From contig OY848931.1 in the NCBI GenBank assembly GCA_963693285.1, forward strand, positions 5,001 to 69,000: a stretch of DNA of 64,000 bases, written 5' to 3'. The notes beneath the pieces were generated by a model. The model saw only the letters and a program-made list of their open reading frames with translations, was not told where the DNA came from and did not search any database. The first letter of the stretch is position 1, and each line of letters opens with the position of its first letter. Positions 1 through 12,254 of the stretch are shown piece by piece. The position numbers and the translations under genes are program-made. This DNA comes from Xestospongia muta (lineage: Eukaryota > Porifera > Demospongiae > Haplosclerida > Petrosiidae).

Positions 1-904
1 TTTTCAGACTGATCATATAGTATACCCATAGTATACATTCAAAATATGTATGTTTGCTGGTTGCTTGAAGGAATTCTAAAAAAAATAGGGTGATTTAGCA
101 GATACTGGATGAAGCTACAAGTATAGCAATTGCCAGCTATGCTGGCAATACCAGGGCCTGACTTTGACTCAAACATAGGCATATTTAGACCTGGGAATAC
201 TATGGTATATCCCTGGTAAGCTAATTCAGGAAAAGAAATGGCTTCTGGGTAGTTTTTCTAGTATTCGTTGGCTTAAAAAGTACTTACTCTCGACAATGAC
301 ACAACAAAGACCTAATAGTCTAGCTCTCTTGTACATAGAGATAGATCTTTTGTCCACATTATGGATTTGTTTGGAAAATTTCATATTGCAGTTTTAACAG
401 GAGCTCAAAAATTCCAGGATAATTCTTTGTAAACAAAACTAAACTTCACCATTTCTTTGTAATTAATTATGATTGACTCTATACATAATTAAAAGTTAAT
501 AACTATTGATAATTATTATTAATATTTTTAAAAGCCATGAATATTTAATTATGCCCTTGTAGTCAATGACAAATTTGAAGCAATTTAATTCTTAAAAGTC
601 TGTAAAAAAACAAAAAAAATTAATTAATTTACATATACATTTACTAGTAGAACAAAGATCATAATATAAACATTATAAAAAGATAATGCTAGATATTAGA
701 GCAGTAATACTAATATATAGCTATCATCATAAAAAATTTAAAGCAATTTCATTCTTTAAAGTTTGTATAAAAAAAACAAAACAAATTTATTAATTTACAT
801 GTACAAAGACTTAAACTGTAATGCAGTGCAAAATGCAAAGACTTAAAGCCTAATCCATTTGGTGCAAAAGAAAAATGCTAAAACCCTAAAAACTATTTGG
901 TACT
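1..904. other. AT-rich non-genic stretch
   Basis: I find no supportable coding exon here. The sequence is AT-rich with homopolymer runs. From about 640 to 805 it contains one isolated copy of the roughly 183-bp element that is tandemly amplified at 25.5-27.7 kb: shared landmarks are TTTACTAGTAGAACAAAG, GATAATGCTA, TATAGCTATCATCA and AAGCAATTTCATTCTTTAAAG. Confidence 0.6.
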
Positions 905-2050
905 TAAGCTCTAACTTTAACTTTATAAGCTATAACTATAAGCTCTAACTCTACAGTTTAAGCTCTACCTCTATAGCTCTAACTATAAGCTCTAACTCTA
1001 AATCTATAAGCTCTAACTATAAGCTATAAGCTCTAACTTTAAGTTCTAACTCTATAAGCTCTAACCTAACTTTATAAGCTCTAACTATAAGCTATAAGCT
1101 CTAACTCTATCTATAAGCTATAACCTCCAACTCTAAGCTGTAAGCTCTAACTCTATAAGCTCTAACTATAAGCTATAAGCTATAAGCTATAACTATAAGG
1201 TCTAACTCTAAGGTGTAAGCTCTACCTCTATAGTTCTAACTATAAGCTATAAGCTCTAACTATAAGCTCTAACTATAAGCTCTAACCTAACTCTATAAGC
1301 TATAATATTTAACTATAAGCTCTAACCTAACTCTACAAGCCATAATATTTAACTATAAGCTATAACCTCTAACTCTAAGCTGTAAGCTCCAACTCTATAA
1401 GCTATAACTATAAGCTATAAGCTATAACCTCCAACTATAAGCTCTAATTATAAGCTATAAGGTCAAACAAAGCTGTAAGCTCTAACTCTATAACTATAAG
1501 CTGTAAGCTTTAACTCTAAGCTATAACTATAAGCTCTAACTATAAGCTATAAGACAAAAGCTATAAATAGCTACAAAAGCTATAAATAGTTATAAGCTCT
1601 AACTCTATAAGCTATAACTATAATTTGTAAGCTGTAACTATAAGCTCTAACTCTATAAGCTATAACTATAAGCTGTAACTATAAGCTATAACTCCATAAG
1701 CTATAACAATAAGCTAAAACGATAACTCCAGTTATAAGCTGTAAGCTTTAACTCTAAAGTTTAACTCCAAGCTACATATAAAATGTATTTGGTATCTCAA
1801 TGTAAGCTCTAACTATAAGCTATAAGACAAAAGCTATAAATAGCTACAAAAGCTATAAATAGTTATAAGCTCTAACTCTATAAGCTATAACTATAAGATG
1901 TAAGCTGTAACTATAAGCTATAACTCCATAAGCTATAACAATAAGCTAAAACGATAACTCCAGTTATAAGCTGTAAGCTGTAAGCTTTAACTCTAAAGTT
2001 TAACTCCAAGCTACATATAAAATGTATTTGGTATCTCAATGTAAGCTGCA
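905..2050. repeat. Degenerate hexamer satellite (TAAGCT/CTAACT family)
   Basis: The stretch consists almost entirely of short interchangeable words such as AAGCTATAAG, CTCTAACT and CTATAAG, read in one orientation. A higher-order repeat of roughly 250-270 bp is visible: the block running from ATAAGACAAAAGCTATAAAT to AAAATGTATTTGGTATCTC near 1545-1800 recurs near 1815-2040. It is not a canonical TTAGGG telomere, although the short CTAAC-rich words are superficially reminiscent. Confidence 0.85.
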
Positions 2051-2053
2051 TGT

Positions 2054-2305
2054 CTTTTATACACATTCTATATTCATGCTATTGTGGGGCTCTGTAGCTA
2101 TGAATCTCATTAACATGATACCTTTTATACACAGTCTATGTTCATGCTATTGTGGGGCTCTGTAGCTATGAATCTCATTAACATGCTAACTTTTATACAC
2201 AGTCCATGTTCATGCTATTGTGGGGCTCTGTAGCTATGAATCTCATTAACATGATACCTTTTATACACAGTCTATGTTCATGCTATTGTGGGGCACAAGT
2301 TTATA
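2054..2305. repeat. 68-bp tandem repeat, about 3.7 copies
   Basis: Units start at 2054, 2122, 2190 and 2258, each with CTTTTATACACA, then TTCATGCTATTGTGGGGC and GTAGCTATGAATCTCATTAA. The period is exactly 68 bp and identity between units is very high, so expansion is recent. No reading frame runs through it. Confidence 0.9.
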
Positions 2306-2627
2306 GCTATGAATATTATTAACATTAAATCACCACCAGGAAAGAAAAGGGCTTAGGTTTTAGAATTTTAGTTTTATGTACTACACAGTGTTAGGCTATA
2401 TTTAATAATAGAGTAAGTGTAGGCTATACATACTTGTAGAGTCTACATACCATATAGAATAGGCATAGGCTATATTTGCATATAGAATGAATGCTAGGTT
2501 CTACATAATAACAGAGTAGGTGTAGAGTATACATATAAATTGAGTAGGGGTAGGTCATAGGGTGCTCTTAGAAGCAATAAACTAGATAGTGATAGGCTAC
2601 ATTTACACATAGAATGAGGTAGGGGTT

Positions 2628-2834
2628 CTACATAGGTGTAGGGTATACATAGTCATGAAATCTAGGTAAATAGCTAAGGTACCACTCATCACATTTAATT
2701 GACAATTCGGGCTTAGGGTTCTGACATGCACTGGAATACCTGTCCAAGAATTCAACTTCTGAAGCAATTCTCAGACCCATTATGTATACTGCAATACTGA
2801 GTAATATGTAAATTATATTAGCCATTGCATAGAC
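2628..2834 (-). repeat. Exon-like fragment, MADIIYILL family, copy 1
   Basis: On the minus strand an acceptor-like TTATTATAGCAG is followed by an open 65-codon frame starting MANIIYILLSIAVYI. The same fragment occurs at 4746-4946 (degenerate), 5692-5921 and 6690-6909 on this strand and, shortened, at about 14457-14503 and 25024-25096 on the plus strand. The codons before the Met read D-V/I-Y-A-M, faintly like protein-kinase subdomain IX (DVYSxG), but this is too short to assign. It is probably a captured gene fragment amplified with the repeat. Confidence 0.4.
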
Positions 2835-3689
2835 ATCCTGCTATAATAAGTAGGTTGTGGTAGTTCTAAATAATAATACAATAGGGATAGATCTATGTAA
2901 AAATAGATGGGGATAGGTTCTACGTAACAATACATTGGAGTAGGTACACATAGGGCTAGTGTTAAGTGATAATGAAGTAGCAGAAGGTTCTACATAAATA
3001 GTTGAAGGTAGGCTCTACACAATAATAAAGTAGGTGTAAGTTCTATGTAATAATAGATGGGAGTAGGTTCTAAGTTATAATAGATGGAGATAAGCATACT
3101 AATAGAGTAGGCTACACTAAATAAAAATGGGGTAGGTTCTGCATAATACTTGAGTAGGGGAAGGTTCTACATAATAAAATATTAGGTGTAGGTTCTATGT
3201 GATAATTAATGAAGTAGGTTCTACATAATAATAGAGCAGGTCTAGGTTCAAAAAAATAATAGTTCTGCAAAATAATAAGTGGATGTAGGCTCTACAAAAT
3301 AGGGGTAGGGTATATTTACACATAGAATGTGGGTAAATATAGTAGGGGTAGATTCTATGTACTAAATAGGAGTAGGGTATATTTACACATAGAATGTGAG
3401 TAGGTGTAGTAGGGATATATTCTATGTAATAAATAGGGGTAAGCTATATTTACACGTAGAATGTTGGTAGTTTTATATACTAGATAGGGTTAACCACATA
3501 TTTAATAATTGAGTAGAAGTTGGCTATACATACTACATACCATATAGAATAGTAATAGGTTATATTTACATATAGAATAAATGCTAGATTCTACATAATA
3601 ACAGAGGTGTAGGCTATACATACTAATAGAGTAGGGGTATGTCATAGGGTGCTCTTAGAATCAATGAACTAGAGAGTGATAGGCTACAT

Positions 3690-4375
3690 TTACACTGTAA
3701 GTTCTAACTCAACTATAAACTCTAACTGTAAGCTTTAAGCTCTAAATCTAAGCTCTAACTTTAAGCTGTAAACTCTAACTCCAAGCTATAAGCTCTAACT
3801 CTAACTCCAAGCTATAAGCTCTAACTCTAACTCCAAACTATAAGCTATAAGCTATAACTCTAACCTGTAAGCTATAAACTCCAACTATAAGCTCTGATCT
3901 CTAACTTTAAGCTGTGACTCCAAGATTTAACTTTGAGCTCTAACTCCAAGCTATAAGCTATAAATATAAGCTATAAACTCTAACTCTAAGCTGTAACCTC
4001 TAACTCTATAACTATAAGCTATAAGCTGCAAGCTCTAACTATAAGCTATAAGCAATAACTATAAGCTATAAGCTCTAAATAAGCTATAAGTTATAATTAT
4101 AAGTTATAAGCTCTACCTCTAACTATATAAGCTATAACTATAAGCTATAAGCCTTAACTTTAAGCTGTAAGCTCTACCTGTAAAGCTTACAGCTTATAGT
4201 TATAGAGTTAGAGCCTATAACTTTATAGCTTATAGAGTTAAAGCTTAGAGTTAGAGGCGATAACTTATAGCTTTTAGTTAGAACTTATAGCTTACAGTTA
4301 GAGCTTATAGCTTTGAGTTATAGGTTAGAGTTGAAGCTTACAGCTTATAGTTGTAGCTTATGGAGTTAGAGTAAA
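3690..4375. repeat. Second TAAGCT/CTAACT array with internal strand switch
   Basis: From 3690 to about 4190 the array reads as TAAGCTCTAAC-type words. After an AAGCTT at 4192-4197 the same words continue as their reverse complement (CTTATAGTTATAGAGTTAGAG) to about 4375. This makes a head-to-head inverted repeat several hundred bases long that could fold into an imperfect hairpin. Confidence 0.85.
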
Positions 4376-4745
4376 TACAACTGTAATAAATACAGGCAGG
4401 TTCTATGTAATAATAGATGGGGTAAGTTCTAAGTTATAATTGATAGAGATAGGCATAATAATTGAGTATGCTCCACAAAATAACAAATGGTAGTAGGCTC
4501 TGCATAATACTAGAGTAAGGAGAGGTTCTACATAACAAAATATTAGGTGTAGGTTCTATGTGAAAATTAATTGAGTAGGTCCTACATAATAATAGAAGAA
4601 TTATAGAGCAGGTGTAGGTTCAAAGAAATAATGGTTCTACAAAATAGGGGTAGGCTATATTTACACATGGTCATAGGGTACACTTAGAATCAATGAACTA
4701 GATAGTGACAGGCTACATTTACATATAGAATGGAGTAGGGGTTCT

Positions 4746-4946
4746 ACATAGGTGTAGGCTATACATACTCATGAAATCTAGGTAAATAGCTAGGGTACCA
4801 CTCATCACATTCAATTGACAATTAGGGCTTAGGGCTGACATGCACTAAAGTAGGTGCCCAAGAATGCAATTTGCGAAGTAATTCTCAGACTCATTATGTA
4901 TATTGCAATACTGAATAATATGTAAATTATATAAGCCATTGCATAG
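4746..4946 (-). repeat. Exon-like fragment, MADIIYILL family, degenerate copy 2
   Basis: This stretch aligns to the fragment at 2628-2834, sharing GCCATTGCATAGACGTTCTGC and the AATATGTAAATTATAT core. Small indels break the reading frame, so it is treated as a decayed repeat copy. Confidence 0.4.
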
Positions 4947-5691
4947 ACGTTCTGCTATAATAAGTAGATTGTGGTAGTTCTAATAATAATTGAGTAGGTG
5001 TAGGTCTATGTAATAATAGGTCTATATAATAATAGACGAGGATAGGTTCTAGATAATAGATTGGAGTAGGTACACATACAGCTAGTTCTAAGTAATAACA
5101 AAGTAGCGGAAGGATCTACATAAATAGATGGGGGTTGTTTCTACATAAAAATAAAGTAGGTCTAAGTTCTACGTAATAATGGATGGGGGTAGGTTCTATG
5201 TAATATTTGATGGGGGTAGGTTCTACGCAATATTAGAGTAGGGGAAGTTTCTACATATAAGAGATTGGGGTAGTTCTAAGTAATAATTGATAGAAGTAGG
5301 TCTATGTAATAATAGATGGGGATAGGTTCTAAGTAAAAATTGATGGGGATAGGTACACATAGGGGTAGTTCTAAGTAATAATTGAGTAACAGAAGGTTCT
5401 ACATAAAATAGATGGGGATAGGGTCTAAGTAATAACAGTTGGGAATAGGTTATAATAGTGGACTAAGTGTAAGCTAAACGTAATAATAAAGCAAATGGAG
5501 CCATGCAATAATAAATGCAGGCAGGTTCTATGTAATAATAGATGGGGGTAGGTCCTACATAATAATAGAGGAATTATAGAGCAGGTGTAAGTTGAAAGAA
5601 ATAATGGTTCTACAAAATAGGGGTATGTTAAATTTACACATGGTCATAGGGTACACTTAGAATCAATGAACTAGATAGTGATAGGCTACAT

Positions 5692-5921
5692 TTACATATA
5701 GAATGGGGTAGGGGTTCCACATAGGTGTAGGCTATACATACTCATGAAATCTAGGTAAATAGCTAGGATACCACTCATCACATTCAATTGACAATTAGGG
5801 CTTAGGGCTTTGACACGTACTAGAGTAGCTGCCCAAGAATGCAACTCCAAAGAAATTCTCAGACTTATTATGTATACTGCAACACTGAGTAATATGTAAA
5901 TTATATCAGCCATTGCATAGA
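5692..5921 (-). repeat. Exon-like fragment, MADIIYILL family, copy 3
   Basis: The frame is open for 73 codons (MADIIYILLSVAVYI...). It aligns to copy 1, but its C-terminal half is in a shifted frame. It is preceded on the minus strand by the same TATTATAGCAG acceptor-like sequence. Confidence 0.4.
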
Positions 5922-6689
5922 TGTCCTGCTATAATAAGTAGATTGTGGTAGTTCTAAGTAATAATTCAGTAGAGGTAGGTCTATGTAATAATAGATGGGG
6001 ATAGGTCCTATGTAATAATGAATGGGGGTAGGTACACATACGGCTAGTTCTAAGTAATAATGAAGTAGCGGAAGGTTCTACATAAATAGATGGGGGTAGG
6101 TTCTATGTAATAATAGAGTAGGTGTAAGTTCTATGTAATAATAGATGGGGGTATGTACAGATTCTATGTAATAATAGATGGGGGTAGGTTCTAAGTTATA
6201 ATATATGGAGATAGTCATAATAATAGAGTAGGCTCCACAAAATAAAAAATGGGGGTGGGCTCTGCATAATACTAGAGTAGGGGGAGGTTCTACATAATGA
6301 AGTATTAAGTTTAGGTTCTATGTGATAATTAATGGGGTAAGTCATACATAATAATAGAACAGGTGTTGGTTCAAAGAAATAATAGTTCTCCAAAATGATA
6401 AATGGGTGTAGGCTCTACAAAATAGGGGTTGGCTATATTTATACATAGAATATGGATAGTTTTATGTACTAGATAGGGTTAGACTATATTTAATAATAGA
6501 GTAGATGTAGGCTATACATACTCATAGAGTCTACATACCATATAGAATAGGGGTAGGTCATATTTGCATATAGAATGATGCTAGGTTCTACATAATAACA
6601 GAGTAGGTGTAGGCTATATATATTAATAGAGCCGGGGTAGGTCATAGGGTACTCTTAGAATCAATGAACTAGATAGTGATAGACTACAT

Positions 6690-6909
6690 TTACACATAGA
6701 ATGGGGTAGGGGTTCTACATAGGTGTAGCCATACATACTCATGTAATCTAGGTAAATAGCTAGGGCACCACTCATCACATTCAATTGACAATTGGGGCTC
6801 TGACACACATTGGAGTAGTGAAGCAATTCTCTGACTTCCACCACTAACTATGTATACGGCAATACTGAGTAATATATAAATTATATCAGCCATTGCATAG
6901 AGGTCCTGC
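6690..6909 (-). repeat. Exon-like fragment, MADIIYILL family, copy 4
   Basis: This is a 67-codon open frame homologous to copies 1 and 3, with an internal segment deleted or replaced after AVYI. It ends the repeat field. The following ~100 bp (6910-7020) match the sequence beside the plus-strand copies at 14.4 and 24.9 kb, so the fragment belongs to a longer mobile or duplicated segment. Confidence 0.4.
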
Positions 6910-7500
6910 TATAATAAGTCACTTAAAGATTAATGCTAAATATTACAATTATAATAGGACCTAACTGGAATGTTAAGAGGTTTTCTATAATATAGCCACT
7001 GTTGCAACAACAATAGTCACAATGATCAATTTCAACAATACTATTATTGTCTCTGACTATGAAATGAAAATGTATATCAGTGTGTTGTAAATATCTAGTA
7101 GATTTTCCAATAGCAAATGCATATATTATATCACAATACATACGTTTATAGAAAGTATGCTATGTCTTTCCTCAAAGTTAGGACAAAGTTATCGGCAATT
7201 AAAACAGTTGCAAGTCTCATTGCTTTTTTTCAGTCCCTCAACTTCATTATCAAGTAATGCCACACTATCAGATGAAGGAACATGGAGTAAATATTACCTG
7301 TGTTACAATAAAAGAAGACATTTACTAGTAGAACAAAGGGCATTCATTATATACACATTTTTAAAAGGATAATGCAACATTTTAGAGCAGTAATACTCAT
7401 GTCACTTAACAAATATCTATATAGCTATCATCACAAAAAATTTGAAGTGATTTCAGTAAAAAAAACAAACAAAATTCATTAGCCATTGCTTAGACATACT
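6910..7500. repeat. Chimeric repeat segment shared with the duplicated blocks
   Basis: Positions 7020-7310 match 11590-11880 and 22110-22430: CTGACTATGAAATGAAAATG, AATATCTAGTAGATTTT, GGCAATTAAAACAGTTGCAA and TCAGATGAAGGAACATGGAG. Positions 7316-7480 match one unit of the 183-bp array. It is a mosaic of dispersed repeats. Short open frames occur on both strands, but none has recognisable homology. Confidence 0.55.
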
Positions 7501-8164
7501 GCAATAAAAGTCAATTATAGACTAGAGTTGAGAATTGCAATTATGATATGACAAGACTGAAAAGTTGAGTTTTTTTGTAAATATGTTAAAGCTATACTGT
7601 TTATTGATCAAGGTTTAGGGCTTTAGATTTTAACTGCATTTAGAATTTAACTAAACCTTTTTTGTGCAAAATGCATTAGTGTTTATTGATTAGTACAGTA
7701 TTTTAGGAAGAGAATAGCAATGGGAAATACACTATAACCTTGCCCATTAGTTAGAAACACCAACAAATGTAAGCCTAACTGCTAGCACAACACCCACTCA
7801 TCAAACTCCATCTGCCACACCCACAAGCGTGGCTTATCCACACCTGAAATATTTTAATTAATCCCTTATTTTTATAGAATATAAACCTAACTACAAACAC
7901 CACACCTACTAATCAGGCTTCAGTAGACAGACACACCTACTAACATTGGGTTTGGCTTATTTTGACCACACCTTATATTTTAATTAATGGTCTAGCTTAA
8001 CCCAAAATAGCCTTGGGATGTATGGGGTGGAAATAAATAATTTTTTAAAATTAATTAGCTGCTCCTGACTTCCTCAGTCTTCTCCAGGATCATATACTGC
8101 ACCTTTGTCCCTTGCTCTAGAGGATATAATTGTATATTACTTTAATTACAAATACACCCAATTT
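7500..8164. other. Non-coding flank of duplication A
   Basis: I see no gene. There are scattered CCACACCC/GCCACACCCAC words of the kind found in short dispersed elements. From 7912 onward the sequence belongs to the segmental duplication. Confidence 0.4.
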
Positions 8165-10190
8165 ACAACTGTCGAATGTACCACTCTCAAATGATATACT
8201 ACCAACAACTACAATTTATGACCTTGTATAAAGTACTAATGAACTTACACCATCAATGTAAAGATATATGAATGCTTCTTGAGGTAGCGACTTCCAATCT
8301 AAAGCCTTTGATGTAGAGATAGATGAATGCGTCTTGAGGTAGCAACCTCCAACCTAAGGATCTGTAGATAAAAAGATGAGAAAAAAATATAGGAAATAGT
8401 ATATAATAAAAATCATAAAATATAGCATACATTATTGTTACCTATAAACTTATGACAAAATTAGATCCTGGACTCCAATGATGCTATAAAAAGAACAAAA
8501 ATAAGAAATAATAATGTGTTATAAACTCACAAGTTAATATAATATACATTACTTACTTGCACCCTCAGAAGGAGAGATGTTGTACCCTCAGAAGGAGAGA
8601 CGCTGCAACCTCAGAAGGAGACATGTTGGACCCTCAGAAGGAGAGATGTTACACCCTCAGAAGGAGAGATGAATAAATGTCTTGAAGCAGTGACCTCTAA
8701 ATAAATGTCTTGAAGCAGTGACCTCTAACCTAAGAGATCTGTAAAAAAATGAAAAAGAAGAAAAAAATATGAAATAGTATATAAAAAATTATAAAATATA
8801 GCATACATAGTTGTTACCTCTGAACTTACGACAATAACAGTTGTACCCACAGAAGGAGAGATGCTGCACCCTCAGAAGGAGAGATGCTGCAACCTCAGAA
8901 GGAGAGATGAATAAATGTCTTGAAGCAGTGACCTCTAACCTAAAATCTGTAGAAAAAATTGAGAAAGAAGAAAAAAATATGAATAGTATATTAAAAAAAT
9001 TATAAAATATAACATACATTATTGTTACCTTTGAACTTACGACAACAACTGTTGTACCCTCAGAAGGAGAGATGTTGTACCCTCAGAAGGAGAGATGTTG
9101 GACCCTCAGAACGAGAAATGTTGTACCCTCAGAAGAAGAGATGAATAAGTGTCTTAAAGCCGCGACCTCTAACCTAAAGGTCTGTAGAAAAAATGAAAAA
9201 GAAGAAAAAAATATGAAATAGTATATAAAAAAATTATAAAATATAGCATACATTATTGTTATCTCTGAACTTACGACAACAACTGTTGTACCCTCAGAAA
9301 GAGAGATGTTGTACCCTCAGAAGGAGAGATGTTGCATCCTAAGAAGGACAGATGTTACACCCTCAGAAGGAGAGATGTTGTACCCTCAGAAGGAGAGATG
9401 TACCCTCAGAAGGAGAGATGTTGTACCCTCAGAATGAGAGATGTTGCAACCTCAGAAGGAGAGATGTTGCACCCTCAGAAGGAGAGATGAATAAGTGTCT
9501 TGAAGCAGCAACCTCTAACCTAAAGATCTGTAGAAAAAAATGAGAAAGAAAACAATATGAAATAGTATATTTAAAAAATTATAAAATATAGCATACATTA
9601 TTGTTACCTCTGAACTTACAACAACAACAACTGTTGTACCCTCAGAAGGAGAGATGTTGCATCCTAAGAAGGACAGATGTTACACCCTCAGAAGGAGAAT
9701 GTTGTACCCTCAGAAGGAGAGATGTTGTAACCTCAGAAGGAGAGATGTTGTAACCTCAGAAGGAGAGATGTTGTAACCTCAGAAGGAGAGATGTTGTACC
9801 CTCAGAAGGAGAGATGTTGCATCCTAAGAAGGACAGATGTTACACCCTCAGAAGGAGAATGTTGTACCCTCAGAAGGAGAGATGTTGTAACCTCAGAAGG
9901 AGAGATGTTGTAACCTCAGAAGGAGAGATGTTGTACCCTCAGAAGGAGAGATGAATAAGTGTCTTGAAGTAGCAACCTCTAACATAAAGATATGTAGAAA
10001 AAATGAAAAAGAAGTAAAAATATGAAATAGTATAAAATATAGCATACATTATTGTTACCTCTGAACTTACGACAACACTCCAATGATGCTATATAAAAAA
10101 GAATAGAGAATAATTATGTAATATAGGCTAACATTACATTACAATAATATTGACAGTATATCATTTGAGAGTGGTACATTCGACAGTTGT
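8165..10190. mobile_element. TIR-bounded non-autonomous element filled with minisatellite, copy A
   Basis: Perfect 36-bp terminal inverted repeats lie at 8165-8200 (starting ACAACTGTCGAATGTACC) and 10155-10190 (its exact reverse complement). The interior is a nested tandem array: blocks of roughly 200-350 bp, each made of a variable number of 23-bp units (CCCTCAGAAGGAGAGATGTTGTA) followed by a spacer containing TCTTGAAGCAG and ATTGTTACCTCTGAACTTACGAC. On the minus strand each block has a pyrimidine-rich TTTTTCTACAG and a CAAAGGTAACAATAATG, resembling an exon with acceptor and donor. No transposase is present. The 4 bases outside the TIRs are ATTT on the left and ATATTT on the right, so a duplicated target site is uncertain. 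Confidence 0.75.
8560..9955. repeat. 23-bp minisatellite clusters inside the TIR element
   Basis: The unit CCCTCAGAAGGAGAGATGTTGTA recurs dozens of times in clusters at about 8570-8680, 8845-8910, 9055-9145, 9290-9490 and 9635-9955. Longer modules within the last cluster (units with CATCCTAAGAAGGACAG) are themselves duplicated. Since 23 is not a multiple of three, translation shifts frame every unit, so it is not a peptide repeat. Confidence 0.85.
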
Positions 10191-10713
10191 ATATTTAGCA
10201 GTATTATATCACATAACAAAATTACCAAAGTATTTTACAGTCTTATTAACAAATATGAAACTTATACTTTATGAAGTCTTTAACCTGTATGTGTGTGTAC
10301 GTGACACAAAAGATAAAACAAACACAATGTTATGTTATACAGTCTTATTTCAATTTTCTTAACAGCATAACCTATATGTACCTTTAGTAATCATTACACA
10401 AATATAACAAAATGTCCAGATTGTTTCACTAGTTAACACAGACACAAAGCAAAACTCCCCATAGAATAAGAAATCACATCATCACTGACGATTATTGAGT
10501 GTGTTTCTACATTATGTTACCATGTTATATCTGATAGCAGCACTCATAACACCAAAGACTCTGGAAGTGATCTGGTATCTATTATATTGTATAAAGCTGC
10601 TTATAACTAATCAATATTTGGTAACCTTTCATTGTTATCCAACAGATAGGACTAGCATATAATTCTATAAAGAAAGAGACAACACAACAATAATGAGTTG
10701 ACAAGAGTCTTAC

Positions 10714-10943
10714 CTGTAAATCCTTCGCTTTGTTGAAAGCTCTTGTTACTATCAGTCTGCACTTGAATACTTCTTGATTAATACACAAATTAATACAGAA
10801 TTTATATGTATACCTTGTATTAAGGTAATAGGAGACACAGTTATGTAATAAAGTACTTCTATAAAACACAACCCTACTCTTACTGACAAATAAAGAGTAC
10901 ACATCATGTTTGACTAACCTCTCATCTGTAGTCTTATTGTAGT
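10714..10943 (-). CDS. Candidate exon of unrecognised gene (duplication A)
   Basis: On the minus strand an acceptor-like TATCTCAG precedes a frame reading DYNKTTDERLVKHDVYSLFV..., continuing through KFCINLCINQEVFKC and FNKAKDLQ to a canonical donor (CAG|GTAAGA). The paralogous exon at 20828-21049 is also open and keeps the same donor. The only length difference in the shared middle (NTRYTYK against NIKKYRYK) is in frame, which suggests the protein is or was under selection. I do not recognise the family, and the partner exons are uncertain. Confidence 0.4.
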
Positions 10944-11322
10944 CTGAGATACATATTGACAAAGAATAGAACAATATTAAATAAAATGGATTCTTACAAA
11001 TATGTTTAGACATCAGGCTGTTCCTACTGACACAGACATTTGGCTAACCAGTTTTACAAACTCATTACAATCCTGATACACAGTGAGAAAACACAAGATT
11101 AAATTAATATAAAACATTCTTACATATTCTTCATTATCCAGGAATTAGGATATAAACCTAACTATAATTACGTTCTACTCCATTAATACCTGTGAATTAA
11201 AAACATATCAACCTTGTAAGGTAGAATGAGAGACCTCAATCCTTCTTTGATTCTTGGAGCTGCAATGTGTAGTTTAACATTATGGCGGCAACCTGTATGT
11301 ATTCATGTGATTCGTACTTTCA

Positions 11323-11398
11323 TAGTATACTGATTCGGTATACTACAGGTCTGAGTTGTAGTATACCGAGTAGGTAGGTACACTATGTCAGTATACTA
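11323..11398. repeat. Nested inverted repeat (hairpin), copy A
   Basis: Inner stem CGGTATACTAC (11336-11346) pairs with GTAGTATACCG (11358-11368) around an 11-nt loop. Outer stem TAGTATACTGA (11323-11333) pairs with TCAGTATACTA (11388-11398). Copy B has the same structure with one inner base pair exchanged in both arms. An ATGGCGGC (YY1-like) motif lies about 40 bp upstream. Confidence 0.8.
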
Positions 11399-12189
11399 CA
11401 ATTTACGCATGTTAATTTACTGATCAAGTTTGGGGATTTTCTTGCTTTTAATTATTCAACATTTAAGAGGGGTAATGTTGTGATGGAAGTTGTACATGTA
11501 ATTGTTGGAAAAAACTATACTGCTTCTTGCAATGACAAAAGGACAATTTTAAAAAACATGTCCTTTTAACATAATAGAGCAAAGCATGTACATGAGAAGT
11601 GTTGATCATAATCTATTGTCTCTGACTAAGAAATGAAAATCTATATCAGTGTGTTGTAAATATCTAGTAGATTTTGCTATAGCAAATGCTATATCACAAT
11701 ACATACCTTCAGAAAGAACTGCTGTCTTTCCTCAAAGTTAGGACAAAGTTATTGGCAATTAAAACAGTTGCAAGTCTTGCTATCTTTTTTCAGTCCCTCA
11801 AGTTCATTATCAAGTAATGCCACACTATCAGATGAAGGAACATGGAGCAAATATTACCTGTGTTACAATAAAAGAAGACAGTTTACATACACCTACTGGA
11901 GATGTTAGGAATGCAAAAAGTATTTATACCACATTTGGAAGCTAGAAAGAGATTGATTCCTACTTTATCATAAGCCAAATAGTAAATTTGCTTTACAACC
12001 TTATAAACATCATTTGAACGTTATCTTAGTTTATCATCATTAATACAAGCTATAATATAGCAAATATGATCAACATCTACTAACACATACTCGTTATATA
12101 CATAAGTATACAACAACGAAAGTATATTTACATACTAATGCTTGTACGCTAAAGGTGTCACAACACGCTTACAAAACTCACTCATTTAC

Positions 12190-12254
12190 CTTAAAACTGT
12201 TTCCAAAGATAGCAGGAACACTTCTAAACCCTCGTTGAGTAGTTTCACCGGCTG
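12190..12254 (-). CDS. Candidate short exon of unrecognised gene (duplication A)
   Basis: Bounded on the minus strand by GCTACAG and a donor AAG|GTAAATG. The 65-bp interval translates as AGETTQRGFRSVPAIFG then NSFK. Copy B (22730-22794) is identical apart from one residue (G to S). The short length and lack of a recognised domain keep confidence low, but the splice sites are preserved in both copies. Confidence 0.3.

Larger units (their letters stand above)
2330..6909. repeat. Degenerate GTAGGTTCTAC-type repeat field with higher-order structure
   Basis: Short words such as GTAGGTTCTACATAATAATAGA, GATGGGG and TTTACACATAGAATG recur hundreds of times. Larger blocks repeat too: about 300 bp around 2540-2870 recurs at 4670-4990, 5640-5960 and 6640-6910, and a TACTAGATAGGGTTAG block recurs near 3475 and 6468. 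A hexamer array (3690-4375) is embedded in it. Each higher-order block ends in a fragment that resembles a splice acceptor plus exon. No intact gene was found. Confidence 0.75.

Noticed and set aside
905..2050. Telomere array
   Set aside because: Words are TAAGCT/CTAACT mixtures, not TTAGGG or another known telomere repeat, and the second array switches strand internally.
2628..6893. MADIIYILL frames as real membrane proteins
   Set aside because: They are short, their C-terminal halves are in different frames among copies and they lie inside a repeat field.
7157..7372. 71-codon plus-strand frame (SSNATLSDEGTWSKYYLCYN)
   Set aside because: Two other copies of the segment (11.7 and 22.3 kb) break this frame, and the minus strand reads equally well; treated as repeat.
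9352..9543. Cys/Arg-rich repetitive protein MLHPQKERCC...
   Set aside because: Frame runs through the 23-bp minisatellite on the strand opposite to the exon-like signals and is not kept in copy B.
8560..9955. Regularly spaced 23-bp repeats resembling a CRISPR array
   Set aside because: Units are contiguous with no unique spacers, the context is eukaryotic with introns, and the array is bounded by transposon-type inverted repeats.
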